From Syntrophomonas sp. (lineage in GTDB: Bacteria; Bacillota; Syntrophomonadia; Syntrophomonadales; Syntrophomonadaceae), in contig JAENZE010000007.1 in the NCBI GenBank assembly GCA_016841425.1, positions 1-64,000 of the forward strand: a DNA stretch of 64,000 bases. The letters are read 5' to 3'. Made by a program: the position numbers and the translations under genes. The notes under the pieces are model-generated. The model was given only the letters and a program-made list of their open reading frames with translations, did not search any database and was not told the DNA's origin. Shown piece after piece: positions 1 through 7,329 of the stretch. Position 1 is the first letter of the stretch; every line of letters starts with the position of its first letter.

Positions 1-1130
1 GCATACCCGGCCCTGCCGGTGAACCTGGGCCTCGGGGCATACCCGGCCCTGCCGGCGCACCTGGGCCTCAAGGCGTACCCGGGCCTGCCGGCGAACCTGG
101 TCCTCAAGGCATACCCGGACCTCCCGGCGAACCTGGTCCCCAGGGCATACCCGGCCCTGCCGGTGAACCTGGGCCTCGGGGCATACCCGGCCCTGCCGGC
201 GCACCTGGGCCTCAAGGCGTACCCGGGCCTGCCGGCGAACCTGGTCCTCAAGGCATACCCGGACCTCCCGGCGAACCTGGTCCCCAGGGCATACCCGGCC
301 CTGCCGGTGAACCTGGGCCTCGGGGCATACCCGGCCCTGCCGGCGCACCTGGGCCTCAAGGCGTACCCGGGCCTGCCGGCGAACCTGGTCCTCAAGGCAT
401 ACCCGGACCTCCCGGCGAACCTGGTCCCCAGGGCATACCCGGCCCTGCCGGTGAACCTGGGCCTCGGGGCATACCCGGCCCTGCCGGTGAACCTGGGCCC
501 CAGGGCATACCCGGCCCTGCTGGTGAACCTGGGCCCCAGGGCATACCCGGCCCTGCCGGTGAACCTGGGCCTCAAGGCATACCCGGCCCTGCTGGATTTG
601 CCATAATGGACTCTGATCAAGCTAACTCCAGTCGAACCCATATGCTTCAAGTAGCAAAAAAACTTATAAGCAATTATAATTATCCTGCTGTACTGCTTGG
701 CATTACCAACCAAAATGAGACTTATGGAGCGGCATTGATGAAGGTACGGGCAAACCATACTGCCGGTGAGATTATTGTGCTGAGAACTGATGGAAGAACT
801 GCATACCTGAACCCAATGAGACTTGCGTTCATAGAAATTAAGCAAGATATAGCAGACCTCGGCCTTTTTGAATCTTTTCCATTCTTAAATACCAGCCAGG
901 CCGATAGCAGATTTGCAGTAAAAGAGATTTTTGATGATATTATTGCTGCCGGCGATCAAAGTGGAGTCATTATCACGGCGGGAGGACATACTATAACCCC
1001 TGCCCGTAAAGTGGCCGGCCTGACAGATGGAATAGTCATCCTTAAAAATATTCTATCTTCCGGAGTAATCAGTTCAACTACTTTTGTATCCCTGGAATCT
1101 ATCGATATAGTCGAAATAGCAAAAATATAA
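1..1130 (+). CDS. collagen-like triple-helix repeat protein, 5' end outside window
   Basis: Read in the frame of base 3, the first ~595 bases encode uninterrupted Gly-X-Y triplets built from 12-residue units such as [12 protein letters not shown] and [12 protein letters not shown]. The same frame runs without a stop into a ~175-residue non-collagen C-terminal domain that ends at TAA 1128-1130. The gene enters from the left edge, so its start and N-terminus are not visible. An ATG at 606 lies inside the frame and is not the start. Bacterial collagen-like proteins form trimeric stalks and are often surface or exosporium filaments (BclA type), with the C-terminal domain acting as the trimerisation head. 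I do not recognise the head; it contains short beta-like segments such as [13 protein letters not shown] and [15 protein letters not shown] spore or cell-surface role is inference. The repeat region is GC-rich compared with the AT-rich C-terminal domain. Confidence 0.85.
   Translation, partial: IPGPAGEPGPRGIPGPAGAPGPQGVPGPAGEPGPQGIPGPPGEPGPQGIPGPAGEPGPRGIPGPAGAPGPQGVPGPAGEPGPQGIPGPPGEPGPQGIPGPAGEPGPRGIPGPAGAPGPQGVPGPAGEPGPQGIPGPPGEPGPQGIPGPAGEPGPRGIPGPAGEPGPQGIPGPAGEPGPQGIPGPAGEPGPQGIPGPAGFAIMDSDQANSSRTHMLQVAKKLISNYNYPAVLLGITNQNETYGAALMKVRANHTAGEIIVLRTDGRTAYLNPMRLAFIEIKQDIADLGLFESFPFLNTSQADSRFAVKEIFDDIIAAGDQSGVIITAGGHTITPARKVAGLTDGIVILKNILSSGVISSTTFVSLESIDIVEIAKI
27..458 (+). repeat. three tandem 144-bp higher-order repeats in the collagen region
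   Basis: Three consecutive 144-bp copies (27-170, 171-314, 315-458) each hold four 36-bp Gly-X-Y units. They encode identical peptides in every frame compared, so recent duplication or gene conversion is likely. Further 36-bp units continue to about 590. The repeat lacks stops in more than one frame, which creates a false 195-codon reading frame at 19-606. Confidence 0.9.
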
Positions 1131-1281
1131 TAAGCTAGTATGAAAATAGCTTCTTGCGGATGAAAGCTTCAGGTTAGCGCAGGGGGATTAAGGCGATTCG
1201 TTTAACGGTCTTATGCATTCATCCGTACAAGACTTGTCTCATACAGACATGTTGGCTGATGAGCAGGTACTTGAACTTATC

Positions 1282-1320
1282 AACCCGAAGGCAATCCCCA
1301 TTAAAGATTGTCTTCGGGTT
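1282..1320. terminator. 15-bp hairpin after the collagen-like gene
   Basis: AACCCGAAGGCAATC pairs with GATTGTCTTCGGGTT (one G-U pair as RNA) around a 9-nt loop. It lies between the collagen-like gene and the convergent flavoprotein gene. There is no clear U-tract, so it may be a weak bidirectional terminator or a 3' stability element. The ~270-bp gap around it holds no convincing gene. Confidence 0.45.
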
Positions 1321-1404
1321 AAACTCCTGGGTTACCCCGTCATAAAGTTGAACCTTTTCATTGGATCATCCATTACTTTGATTAGTATATTTTATGGATA
1401 TCGT

Positions 1405-2259
1405 TTAATCTCCTTTTATGAACTGATAATCAGGCACTGTTCTCTTCCCTTCCCGCACCTCTCTTAAATATGAATCGGGCTGTAGAATTTTTTCAGGAAA
1501 AGCGGTCAAGGGCAGCGGGGGCATTAAAATACCCTCTGTTTTAAGGGAAGCAGTTCCGCGGTTTATTATAAGAGACCCCAGAGCCACACTTTTACCCAAA
1601 TTCCTAACAGAACGCAGATTATATATACCACTATTAGGGGGATCAGTACGAGTAGTCTTAGGCATAGCCCCATATTTTCCCAGGCCCGAGGATGAATCGC
1701 AGGTATCTGCAAGCCCCCCATAAGCTGAAGCCTGAGGTGGAGGATCTTCAGGAAAAGGAACCGCGCCGACTACATAGGAAAACATGATGCCAGTAGCCCA
1801 TCTCCAGATGCTCTGCAGAGAGCTCTCCTGTCCACCTCGTCTTTCAAAAGCGACTACAATACCTCCAATCACCTTGTTACGAATACTTCCGGCTACCGGA
1901 GAGGCAGAATAATGGCAGAAACATGCTCCTCTTTCCATCAGGGCCTTCAGTTTAGCGGTAATGTCGCCCGTATACACGGGAGAACCCACAATGATTCCAT
2001 CCGCTTCGCTTATCTTCTTATAAATCATAGTCACATCATCATCGTATTTGTGACATAGTCGATCCCATGAAGCGCCTTTAGAATACCCATAGCATTTATT
2101 ACAACCATCGCAGGGATTAATCTCCAGACCCGCCAGAGAAATCAATTCAGTATCTACCGGCCCTACCTCCTGTGCGGCCTTTAAAGATTCTCCCACCAGA
2201 GTCTCGGTATTAGCGTGCCTGGGGCTCCCCGAAATGCCCAAAACTTTAACCCTTTTCAC
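1405..2259 (-). CDS. iron-sulfur flavoprotein / NADPH-dependent FMN reductase family
   Basis: A 284-residue flavodoxin-fold protein. The N-terminus KVLGISGSPRHANTETLV is the FMN phosphate-binding loop. A cysteine cluster CDGCNKC followed by another Cys about a dozen residues on resembles the [4Fe-4S] site of Isf-type flavoproteins, and GSPVYTGDITAKLKALMER is the second flavin-contact segment. These proteins move electrons between ferredoxins and small acceptors in anaerobes; the exact partner is unknown. I chose the GTG at 2259 because it follows GGGAGGGATAAT and starts directly on the flavodoxin strand. A longer open frame reaches 2457, but its extra 66 residues are translated palindrome repeat (2325-2436) and look spurious. 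The last ~90 residues have no motif I recognise. Confidence 0.8.
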   Translation of the reverse strand: MKRVKVLGISGSPRHANTETLVGESLKAAQEVGPVDTELISLAGLEINPCDGCNKCYGYSKGASWDRLCHKYDDDVTMIYKKISEADGIIVGSPVYTGDITAKLKALMERGACFCHYSASPVAGSIRNKVIGGIVVAFERRGGQESSLQSIWRWATGIMFSYVVGAVPFPEDPPPQASAYGGLADTCDSSSGLGKYGAMPKTTRTDPPNSGIYNLRSVRNLGKSVALGSLIINRGTASLKTEGILMPPLPLTAFPEKILQPDSYLREVREGKRTVPDYQFIKGD

Positions 2260-2324
2260 ATTATCCCTCCCTAATATCCTTTTTATATTAAAGTATTTCT
2301 CGAACCACCGCCCAAGTCCTCCTT

Positions 2325-2436
2325 GGCCACGGGGACAGGTTCCCTGGTGCCACGGGGACAGGTTCCCTGGCCCATTTTTGATTTTCAGGTGGGCCAGGGA
2401 ACCTGTCCCCGTGGCAGGGAACCTGTCCCCGTGGCA
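2325..2436. repeat. double palindromic element, CCACGGGGACAGGTTCCCTGG type
   Basis: Two tandem copies of CCACGGGGACAGGTTCCCTGG on the left are mirrored by two reverse-complement copies on the right around a short AT-rich spacer. The transcript could fold into a long hairpin. It belongs to the dispersed GGGGAC family found throughout the window and lies just upstream of the flavoprotein gene. Confidence 0.8.
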
Positions 2437-2668
2437 CCTGTGGCAAATGTAACCCAAATAAATCCAGGAATTAAATTATCTTCAGAGCAGATAATAATAT
2501 ATGCTGGGCAGGTGGTCGAACTCACTATAGAAAAACCTGTGCTGATACGCAGTTTCAGATTGGTAAGTATTTCTTATAACAATTAACCAAAGGCAGCCAC
2601 TGGAATTACAAGCCGTATCCCTGCCCTTCCCGGAACGGAATTAATATATTTATAGAGGTGTTTAAAAT

Positions 2669-3124
2669 TTGGAAAATGTAAAAAGCAAGCTGCTCGCTAA
2701 GAAACGAGAATTAGAACAGGTAATCGCCCGGAAGAAAGATGATTTGATGATTCCGATAACAGAATCCACTGACGAATTATCCATGTACGACCAGCACCCA
2801 GCCGATGTGGGCAGCGAACTGTATGAGCGGGAAAAAGATGCCGGTCTGCTGGAAATGATGGAATTGGAACTGCAGAAACTCAACGATGCCTTAAACCGCT
2901 ATGACAAAGGCCAATATGGCATTTGCTCCATCTGTGGAGACCCAATTGAGCCCAAAAGGTTGGAAAGGCTGCTTAATACTACACAGTGCATCCAATGTGC
3001 AAGGAAGACCCGTGATAATTTCACCCGCCCCGCCGAAGAAGATATCACCTTCAGCGGAGCCATGTCTGACCGGGGAGAAACATTGGAAATAGCCGGCTAT
3101 GACTTCTACGATTCCGATAATTAA
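2669..3124 (+). CDS. TraR/DksA family zinc-finger protein (YteA-like)
   Basis: A 151-residue protein. An N-terminal coiled coil (about residues 1-75, rich in Lys/Glu/Leu, including AKKRELEQVIARKKDD) is followed by a C4 zinc finger of the form CSICGDPI...CIQC, the DksA/TraR arrangement. DksA-like proteins enter the RNA polymerase secondary channel; the Firmicute YteA branch is poorly characterised. The start is TTG at 2669 behind AGAGGTG. No operon partners are apparent. Confidence 0.85.
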   Translation: MENVKSKLLAKKRELEQVIARKKDDLMIPITESTDELSMYDQHPADVGSELYEREKDAGLLEMMELELQKLNDALNRYDKGQYGICSICGDPIEPKRLERLLNTTQCIQCARKTRDNFTRPAEEDITFSGAMSDRGETLEIAGYDFYDSDN

Positions 3125-3318
3125 ATGACATTGTCAAGTCGGAACAAAAAATAGACCCGAGTTTGACTCCATTTTTCCAACTAAAATGAATTAATGAACC
3201 AGTACGTCCCCTTGATTCATATTGCTTTGAAAAGAGTAAGAAATAAATCAGCTTATACGTACTACGTGTATAGTCTGACTGAATACACTTTTCATTTGAT
3301 AATCAGGGAGGGGAAGAT

Positions 3319-3873
3319 GTGAGAAATAAAATAATGAAGTACAGCATGATTCTGCTGTTGCTCTTTATATTAAATGCGGGCTGCCTGGAAATACAAGTAT
3401 CATCTGACCAAATAGACAACCCCGAAGATAATCCGATGGAACAATCTAATCCGGTCATAACTCTCCAGGAAATGAAGAGAATTGATCTGTATACCCAGGT
3501 TCTGGAATCAGCTTATGCAGAAGAAAATGGGGGTGCTAAATTTATTGCAGTTAAAGCGGATAGCTTGCAGGGGCTGAGTCCGGAAGGAAAACAACTAGTA
3601 TTAGATAGACTAAAAACTATTTCGGACAATGTATATGATTACGAAGATGTAAAGGATAATCCCTCCTTCTTTCTATTCGATGCCAATGGAAATAAAAGGG
3701 GAACCCGGGATGGAACCCTTCTTTTTCTGAGCAACATTACTTATGATGAGAATAGTGCCACCCTTACCGGCGTTTCCTGGTTCGGCAACCTCGGCGCCGT
3801 ATTTCCTGAGTATGAAGCCCATTACATAAACAACATGTGGGTATTAACCCTGCTATCTATGGCTGTCTCCTAA
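3319..3873 (+). CDS. putative lipoprotein
   Basis: A 184-residue protein starting at GTG behind GGGAGGGGAAGAT. It has a basic N-terminus, a hydrophobic stretch (MILLLLFILNAG) and then Cys23, which looks like a lipobox although the -3 residue is Asn rather than Leu. The remainder is soluble, acidic and probably extracytoplasmic. The ending GVSWFGNLGAVFPEYEAHY is conserved-looking but I do not recognise the family. It is monocistronic between convergent neighbours. Confidence 0.65.
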   Translation: MRNKIMKYSMILLLLFILNAGCLEIQVSSDQIDNPEDNPMEQSNPVITLQEMKRIDLYTQVLESAYAEENGGAKFIAVKADSLQGLSPEGKQLVLDRLKTISDNVYDYEDVKDNPSFFLFDANGNKRGTRDGTLLFLSNITYDENSATLTGVSWFGNLGAVFPEYEAHYINNMWVLTLLSMAVS

Positions 3874-4004
3874 CCCCGGAATAATTAATTAATCCTCTCT
3901 AATTTTCTAAAATATTAGATTGATGCCGCATGGGTGTCCAAATATGAGAAATACCCCGCTGTTTAAATATTCCCAGCAGGGTATTATATGAATTCTTGAT
4001 TTTC

Positions 4005-4457
4005 TTAATTGAAACTGCCCTCGGCAATAACTTTGACAACATCCCCGGCTTTAACTTTTCCTGATTCCAATACCCGGGTAAAAATACCTTCGTGGGGCAT
4101 AACACAGGTACCCACCTGCTTTTTAATGGCACAGCCCATATCATGGCAGGTCTTGCCTATCTGGGTCACTTCCAGCAGTGCCTCGCCTACTTTTATCCTG
4201 GTGCCCACCGGCAATCTGAATACATCTATACCTGCAACACTTATATTTTCAGCGAAATCTCCATAGACCACATCTGCCCCCAGTTTTCTCATTTTATCAA
4301 AGCTGGACAATGAAAGCAGACTCACCTGCCGATGCCAATCTCCGGCATGAGCATCTTCTTCTATACCATGACCTACTCGCAAATTAATCTCTTCAACTGT
4401 TTTCTTCTTTTCTCCCCGTTTTTCGGATATATTTACTGCCAGCACTTCCCCTGTCAT
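4005..4457 (-). CDS. MOSC domain protein (with conserved Cys)
   Basis: A 150-residue stand-alone MOSC domain. It shows the strand GHGIEEDAHAGDWHRQVSLL and, near the C-terminus, GKTCHDMGC with the Cys expected in the MOSC family (molybdenum cofactor sulfurase C-terminal fold). Stand-alone MOSC proteins are thought to bind or transfer sulfur, or to act with the molybdenum cofactor. Start: ATG at 4457 with GGAGG eight bases upstream. An upstream in-frame GTG at 4472 overlaps that Shine-Dalgarno sequence and is rejected. Transcribed in the same direction as arsM. Confidence 0.8.
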   Translation of the reverse strand: MTGEVLAVNISEKRGEKKKTVEEINLRVGHGIEEDAHAGDWHRQVSLLSLSSFDKMRKLGADVVYGDFAENISVAGIDVFRLPVGTRIKVGEALLEVTQIGKTCHDMGCAIKKQVGTCVMPHEGIFTRVLESGKVKAGDVVKVIAEGSFN

Positions 4458-4536
4458 TTGTTCAACCTCCACTTTTACTTTTCACCATGGTAGTAATCAC
4501 ATTTTAATTCCCTTCAGCCATATGGGCAACTTCAAT

Positions 4537-5322
4537 TTACAGCTTACTCGCTTCAATACTGGCTGAGACCACAAAATCCTGAACATTGCTTCCAGGTGCC
4601 CAATCCCTAATCAATTCCCTGCTCTGATCTGCCGGGGTAATCCGTATCTCTTTAAAACCGGCATCCTGCAGCATACTTTCGATATTCTCGATCAATTCCG
4701 CCCCGGCTATGCAGGATGCATGTAAAGCCAGATCGTTTTTAATATCTTCGGGCAATGCAGCGGTGGCGACGATATCAGAAATGGCCAGCCTTCCGCCTTT
4801 CTTCAATACCCTGAATGCCTCTTTAAAAACCCCGGGTTTATCCGGAGAAAGGTTAATCACGCAATTAGACATAATCACATCCACCAGATTATCTTCTACC
4901 GGTATATTTTCAATTTCCCCCAAACGAAACTCCACATTATTATACTGCATTTCTGCCGCCAGCTGAATTGCTTTCTCAACCATTTCCCTGGTCATATCTA
5001 CCCCTATAACCCGGCCGGATTTGCCAACGGCCTTACTGGCCAGAAAACAATCAAATCCAGCCCCGCTGCCCAGATCCAGGACTGTTTCACCCTCTTTTAA
5101 CCCTGCTATAGCCTGGGGATTTCCGCAACCCAAACCCATGTTTGAACCTTCGGGTATCAAATTCAGCTCATTTTGGGAATATCCAATCAACAGTGCAGCG
5201 GTATCAGGATTAACATTACAGCACGAACTCCCGGCACCACAGCATCCAGATGAATTTACCCTGGCAATCTCACCATATTTTTCCTTTATGAACGATTTAA
5301 TTTCCTGGTCATTATTTTTCAT
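4537..5322 (-). CDS. arsM: arsenite S-adenosylmethyltransferase
   Basis: A 261-residue class I methyltransferase. The SAM loop is VLDLGSGAGFDCFLA (about residues 80-95), with GVDMTREMVEKA following. The arsenite-binding cysteines typical of ArsM are visible: an N-terminal SGCCGAGSSCC cluster, SNCVINLSPDKPGV in the middle and HASCIAGA further on. The enzyme methylates As(III) with SAM, giving mono- to trimethylated arsenic. It is preceded by a MarR regulator on the same strand, which may respond to arsenicals (inference). Start ATG behind AGAGGAGGATATTA. Confidence 0.9.
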   Translation of the reverse strand: MKNNDQEIKSFIKEKYGEIARVNSSGCCGAGSSCCNVNPDTAALLIGYSQNELNLIPEGSNMGLGCGNPQAIAGLKEGETVLDLGSGAGFDCFLASKAVGKSGRVIGVDMTREMVEKAIQLAAEMQYNNVEFRLGEIENIPVEDNLVDVIMSNCVINLSPDKPGVFKEAFRVLKKGGRLAISDIVATAALPEDIKNDLALHASCIAGAELIENIESMLQDAGFKEIRITPADQSRELIRDWAPGSNVQDFVVSASIEASKL

Positions 5323-5371
5323 TAATATCCTCCTCTAATCTTATCTGTAAAACTCCAAGATGACAGTGGGT

Positions 5372-5845
5372 CTAACAGCATATAGAGCCTCCCCCTGTGT
5401 CCTGCTCCATTTTCTGCAGCGCGTTTAACAGGAGATCAATGCTCTCCGCAACCTGGCCTCTCTTGTTCTCTGGAATGGCACGAAATATTCCTTGATGGTA
5501 TCTGACTATCTGCATTTCTAAAGCCAGCAGCATGGCCTGACCCTCCCGACTAAGATCTAAGATGGTATAACGTCGATCCCGTTGGTCTGGCCTTCGTACA
5601 ACCCAATACTGTTTAACCAACTGATCAATAGTACGACTAACGGTGCTCTTATCAACATTTAATTTCTCAGCCAGTTGGTTGGTATTTAGGCCAGGGTTTC
5701 TTCCTATCTCCCGCAATGCCCTGCACTGTCCGATCGTTGTTCCACAGCAGGCAGCGTCATATTTATCTGCCAGGGCCAGCTTTCTCCCCAATAATTGCAG
5801 CTGTTCCGCCAGTCTGTATTCGTCACCCGGTTCATGCAACAGCAT
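5372..5845 (-). CDS. MarR family transcriptional regulator
   Basis: A 157-residue winged-helix regulator. The recognition region is LNTNQLAEKLNVDKSTVSRT, followed by the wing VRRPDQRDRRYTIL, the classic MarR D-x-R-D-x-R motif. Several cysteines (AACCGTTIGQC near the N-terminus and a terminal SICC) could sense thiophilic agents such as arsenite, which would fit the adjacent arsM; that is inference. The ATG at 5845 follows AGGAGGGGGTG. A longer frame to 5974 begins in the promoter region and is rejected. Confidence 0.85.
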   Translation of the reverse strand: MLLHEPGDEYRLAEQLQLLGRKLALADKYDAACCGTTIGQCRALREIGRNPGLNTNQLAEKLNVDKSTVSRTIDQLVKQYWVVRRPDQRDRRYTILDLSREGQAMLLALEMQIVRYHQGIFRAIPENKRGQVAESIDLLLNALQKMEQDTGGGSICC

Positions 5846-5858
5846 CACCCCCTCCTGT

Positions 5859-5893
5859 ATTATACAAAATATTAGTTGTATTATGCAACTAAT
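5859..5893 (-). promoter_or_regulatory. promoter and 8-bp palindromic operator of the MarR gene
   Basis: On the minus strand, TTGCAT (5888-5883), 18 bp, then TATAAT (5864-5859) forms a sigma-A promoter. ATTAGTTG / CAACTAAT (5871-5893, 7-bp spacer) is a perfect inverted repeat covering the -35, as expected for MarR autorepression. Confidence 0.65.
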
Positions 5894-5916
5894 TAGCGGA
5901 GCAAACCCCCAAGCAA

Positions 5917-5982
5917 ACAGGGGACGGTCTTTTTGTCTGCATTTGATATTACGAAATGCAGACAAAAAAACCATCCCCTTTT
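5917..5982. repeat. long imperfect hairpin of the GGGGAC family (tag GTCTGCATTT)
   Basis: AGGGGACGGTCTTTTTGTCT plus GCATTT is mirrored by AAATGCAGACAAAAAAACC plus ATCCCC around a 9-nt loop. It sits between the marR promoter and the dodecin gene. Confidence 0.75.
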
Positions 5983-6002
5983 CAAACTGACCCTTGGTAT
6001 AG

Positions 6003-6197
6003 TTACTCGGTATATGCTATTTTGATATTAGCCTTATATTCGATAATCTTATTATCCTGGCAGTCAGCAGTCCAGTTATATACTTCAACTCCAGTGATAT
6101 TGTCCATAGATTTAGATGCTTCGGTGACTGCATTCTCAATGGCGTGCTGCCAGCTTTTCTTTGATTCACCTACAAATTCGGCTACTTTAACCTGCAC
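6003..6197 (-). CDS. dodecin family flavin-binding protein
   Basis: A 64-residue protein with the full dodecin pattern: VKVAEFVGESKKSWQHAI at the N-terminus, GVEVYNWTADCQ (Trp in the flavin-stacking segment) and IIEYKANIKIAY at the end. Dodecins form hollow dodecamers that bind and store flavins, buffering free flavin in the cytoplasm. The GTG start at 6197 lies 7 bp behind AAAGGAGG. It appears to be a single-gene unit. Confidence 0.92.
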   Translation of the reverse strand: MQVKVAEFVGESKKSWQHAIENAVTEASKSMDNITGVEVYNWTADCQDNKIIEYKANIKIAYTE

Positions 6198-6360
6198 GAT
6201 AAAACCTCCTTTATTATTCTAATGTTACTAGTGTGCGTTCATGAAACTTCTTTTATGCCTGCATTAAGCATAAAATTATCCTGGAGCTAATAGCTAATCT
6301 GCAATATCTTCTATTAAACAATCTTATGGTTATACCATAACGAATTCTTAATCGAACCAA

Positions 6361-6816
6361 TCAACTCTGAGCTAAAAATTCCTGAAGCACCTGAATCCTA
6401 TCACCCAGCTTAATTTCCCCTCCAATAACCACGCTGGCATGAACTTTGTCGGGCAAGATGGTGAGATCACCAGCATAACCCCTAACTGTCACATACTGTC
6501 TGGAGAAGTTTTTGTCATTTTCCAGGATCTCCAGTACTGCCTCACCGATTTGCATTTGGGTTCCCACCGGCAGGCTGCCTACCCTCAAACCATCCACTCT
6601 GATATTTTCGCTAAAATCCCCGTAGTAAAAATCAACTCCCATTTCTTGCATTTGTTTGTAAGTAGACTGGGAAATCACACTTATCTCACCGCTATTCTGC
6701 CCCGAAGCATCATCTCCCTTGATACCCTGACCCGGGCTAAGGTAAGCCTCTTCCACTGAGCGTCTTTGCCCGCTGTTCTTTTCAATAACATTTATGGCCA
6801 GTATCTGTCCCTGCAT
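6361..6816 (-). CDS. MOSC domain protein lacking the conserved Cys
   Basis: A 151-residue paralogue of the MOSC protein at 4005-4457; both share YGDFSENI / YGDFAENI and the RVGSLPVGT / RLPVGT segments. At the position where the paralogue has GKTCHDMGC this one reads NDKNFSRQYVTV, so the putative sulfur-carrying Cys is missing. It may be a binding or regulatory version rather than a sulfurtransferase (inference). Start ATG behind AGGGGGTAGGCT. Confidence 0.75.
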   Translation of the reverse strand: MQGQILAINVIEKNSGQRRSVEEAYLSPGQGIKGDDASGQNSGEISVISQSTYKQMQEMGVDFYYGDFSENIRVDGLRVGSLPVGTQMQIGEAVLEILENDKNFSRQYVTVRGYAGDLTILPDKVHASVVIGGEIKLGDRIQVLQEFLAQS

Positions 6817-7090
6817 AGCCTACCCCCTTGTTATAATATTTTCAGATCTTATTGGCCGCGTGATCATCTGTAATAAGACCCGCTCCTGCGGTATGAAATT
6901 AACAAAGTATATTGAGCCATATCCCTATTTACTGATTTCCGAAGCTCTACTATATTATTGTGTTTAAATTAGAAAAAAAATGCGTTTTTTAATATCAAAT
7001 CGCTAATCATTTCATTCCAGTAGAACTTGCGCTCTTTTAATTAACTCACTCACTTTCTTTTTTCGAATCAATATGGTATAAATGAATCAA

Positions 7091-7124
7091 GAATCGTGGG
7101 GCTGAACACCCCCAACAACGATTC
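7091..7124 (-). terminator. hairpin downstream of the flotillin operon
   Basis: GAATCGT / ACGATTC with an inner GGGG/CCCC stem. There is no strong U-tract, so terminator function is tentative. The rest of 6817-7090 is AT-rich and shows nothing I can support. Confidence 0.35.
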
Positions 7125-7140
7125 CAGCAAAAATAAATAT

Positions 7141-7245
7141 TTAGGCTAGAGAGCCGCTACCATAAAGGTATGTGGCTCTACTCGTTATGAAGGCCGGAAT
7201 AAACAATATTAGAACCATGAACATCATAGTTTCATATGTATTCAC
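7141..7245 (-). CDS. possible 34-residue membrane peptide downstream of flotillin
   Basis: GTG at 7245 follows AGAGGGGG by about nine bases and opens 34 codons ending in TAA at 7141. The peptide starts with a short polar segment, then a hydrophobic helix (MMFMVLILFIPAFI), and ends in YLYGSGSLA. The position right after the flotillin gene on the same strand fits a small membrane partner. Length and composition alone cannot prove coding. Confidence 0.35.
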   Translation of the reverse strand: MNTYETMMFMVLILFIPAFITSRATYLYGSGSLA

Positions 7246-7329
7246 CCTATATCACCCCCTCTTGCTAGACGCAGTCGGGGAACCCCACGATATTCAAAAT
7301 CTTTAAATCCTCAAATGGAAGTCCTATTT

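Noticed and set aside
19-606. 195-codon frame of AYPALPANL-like repeats
   Set aside because: It is an off-frame reading of the collagen repeats; the Gly-X-Y frame is continuous with the C-terminal domain at 606-1130.
1213-1467. 84-codon plus-strand frame
   Set aside because: No good Shine-Dalgarno sequence, crosses a hairpin and overlaps the flavoprotein 3' end.
2260-2457. N-terminal extension of the flavoprotein
   Set aside because: Encoded by palindromic repeat DNA; a GTG with ideal Shine-Dalgarno spacing starts directly at the flavodoxin fold.
2323-2586. 87-codon plus-strand frame
   Set aside because: First half is translated repeat; no start signal.
7089-7295. 6S-like RNA formed by ATCGTGGGG / CCCCACGAT ends ~190 bp apart
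   Set aside because: The 9-bp complementarity is real, but no promoter or 6S-like central bubble is evident and a short coding frame lies within.
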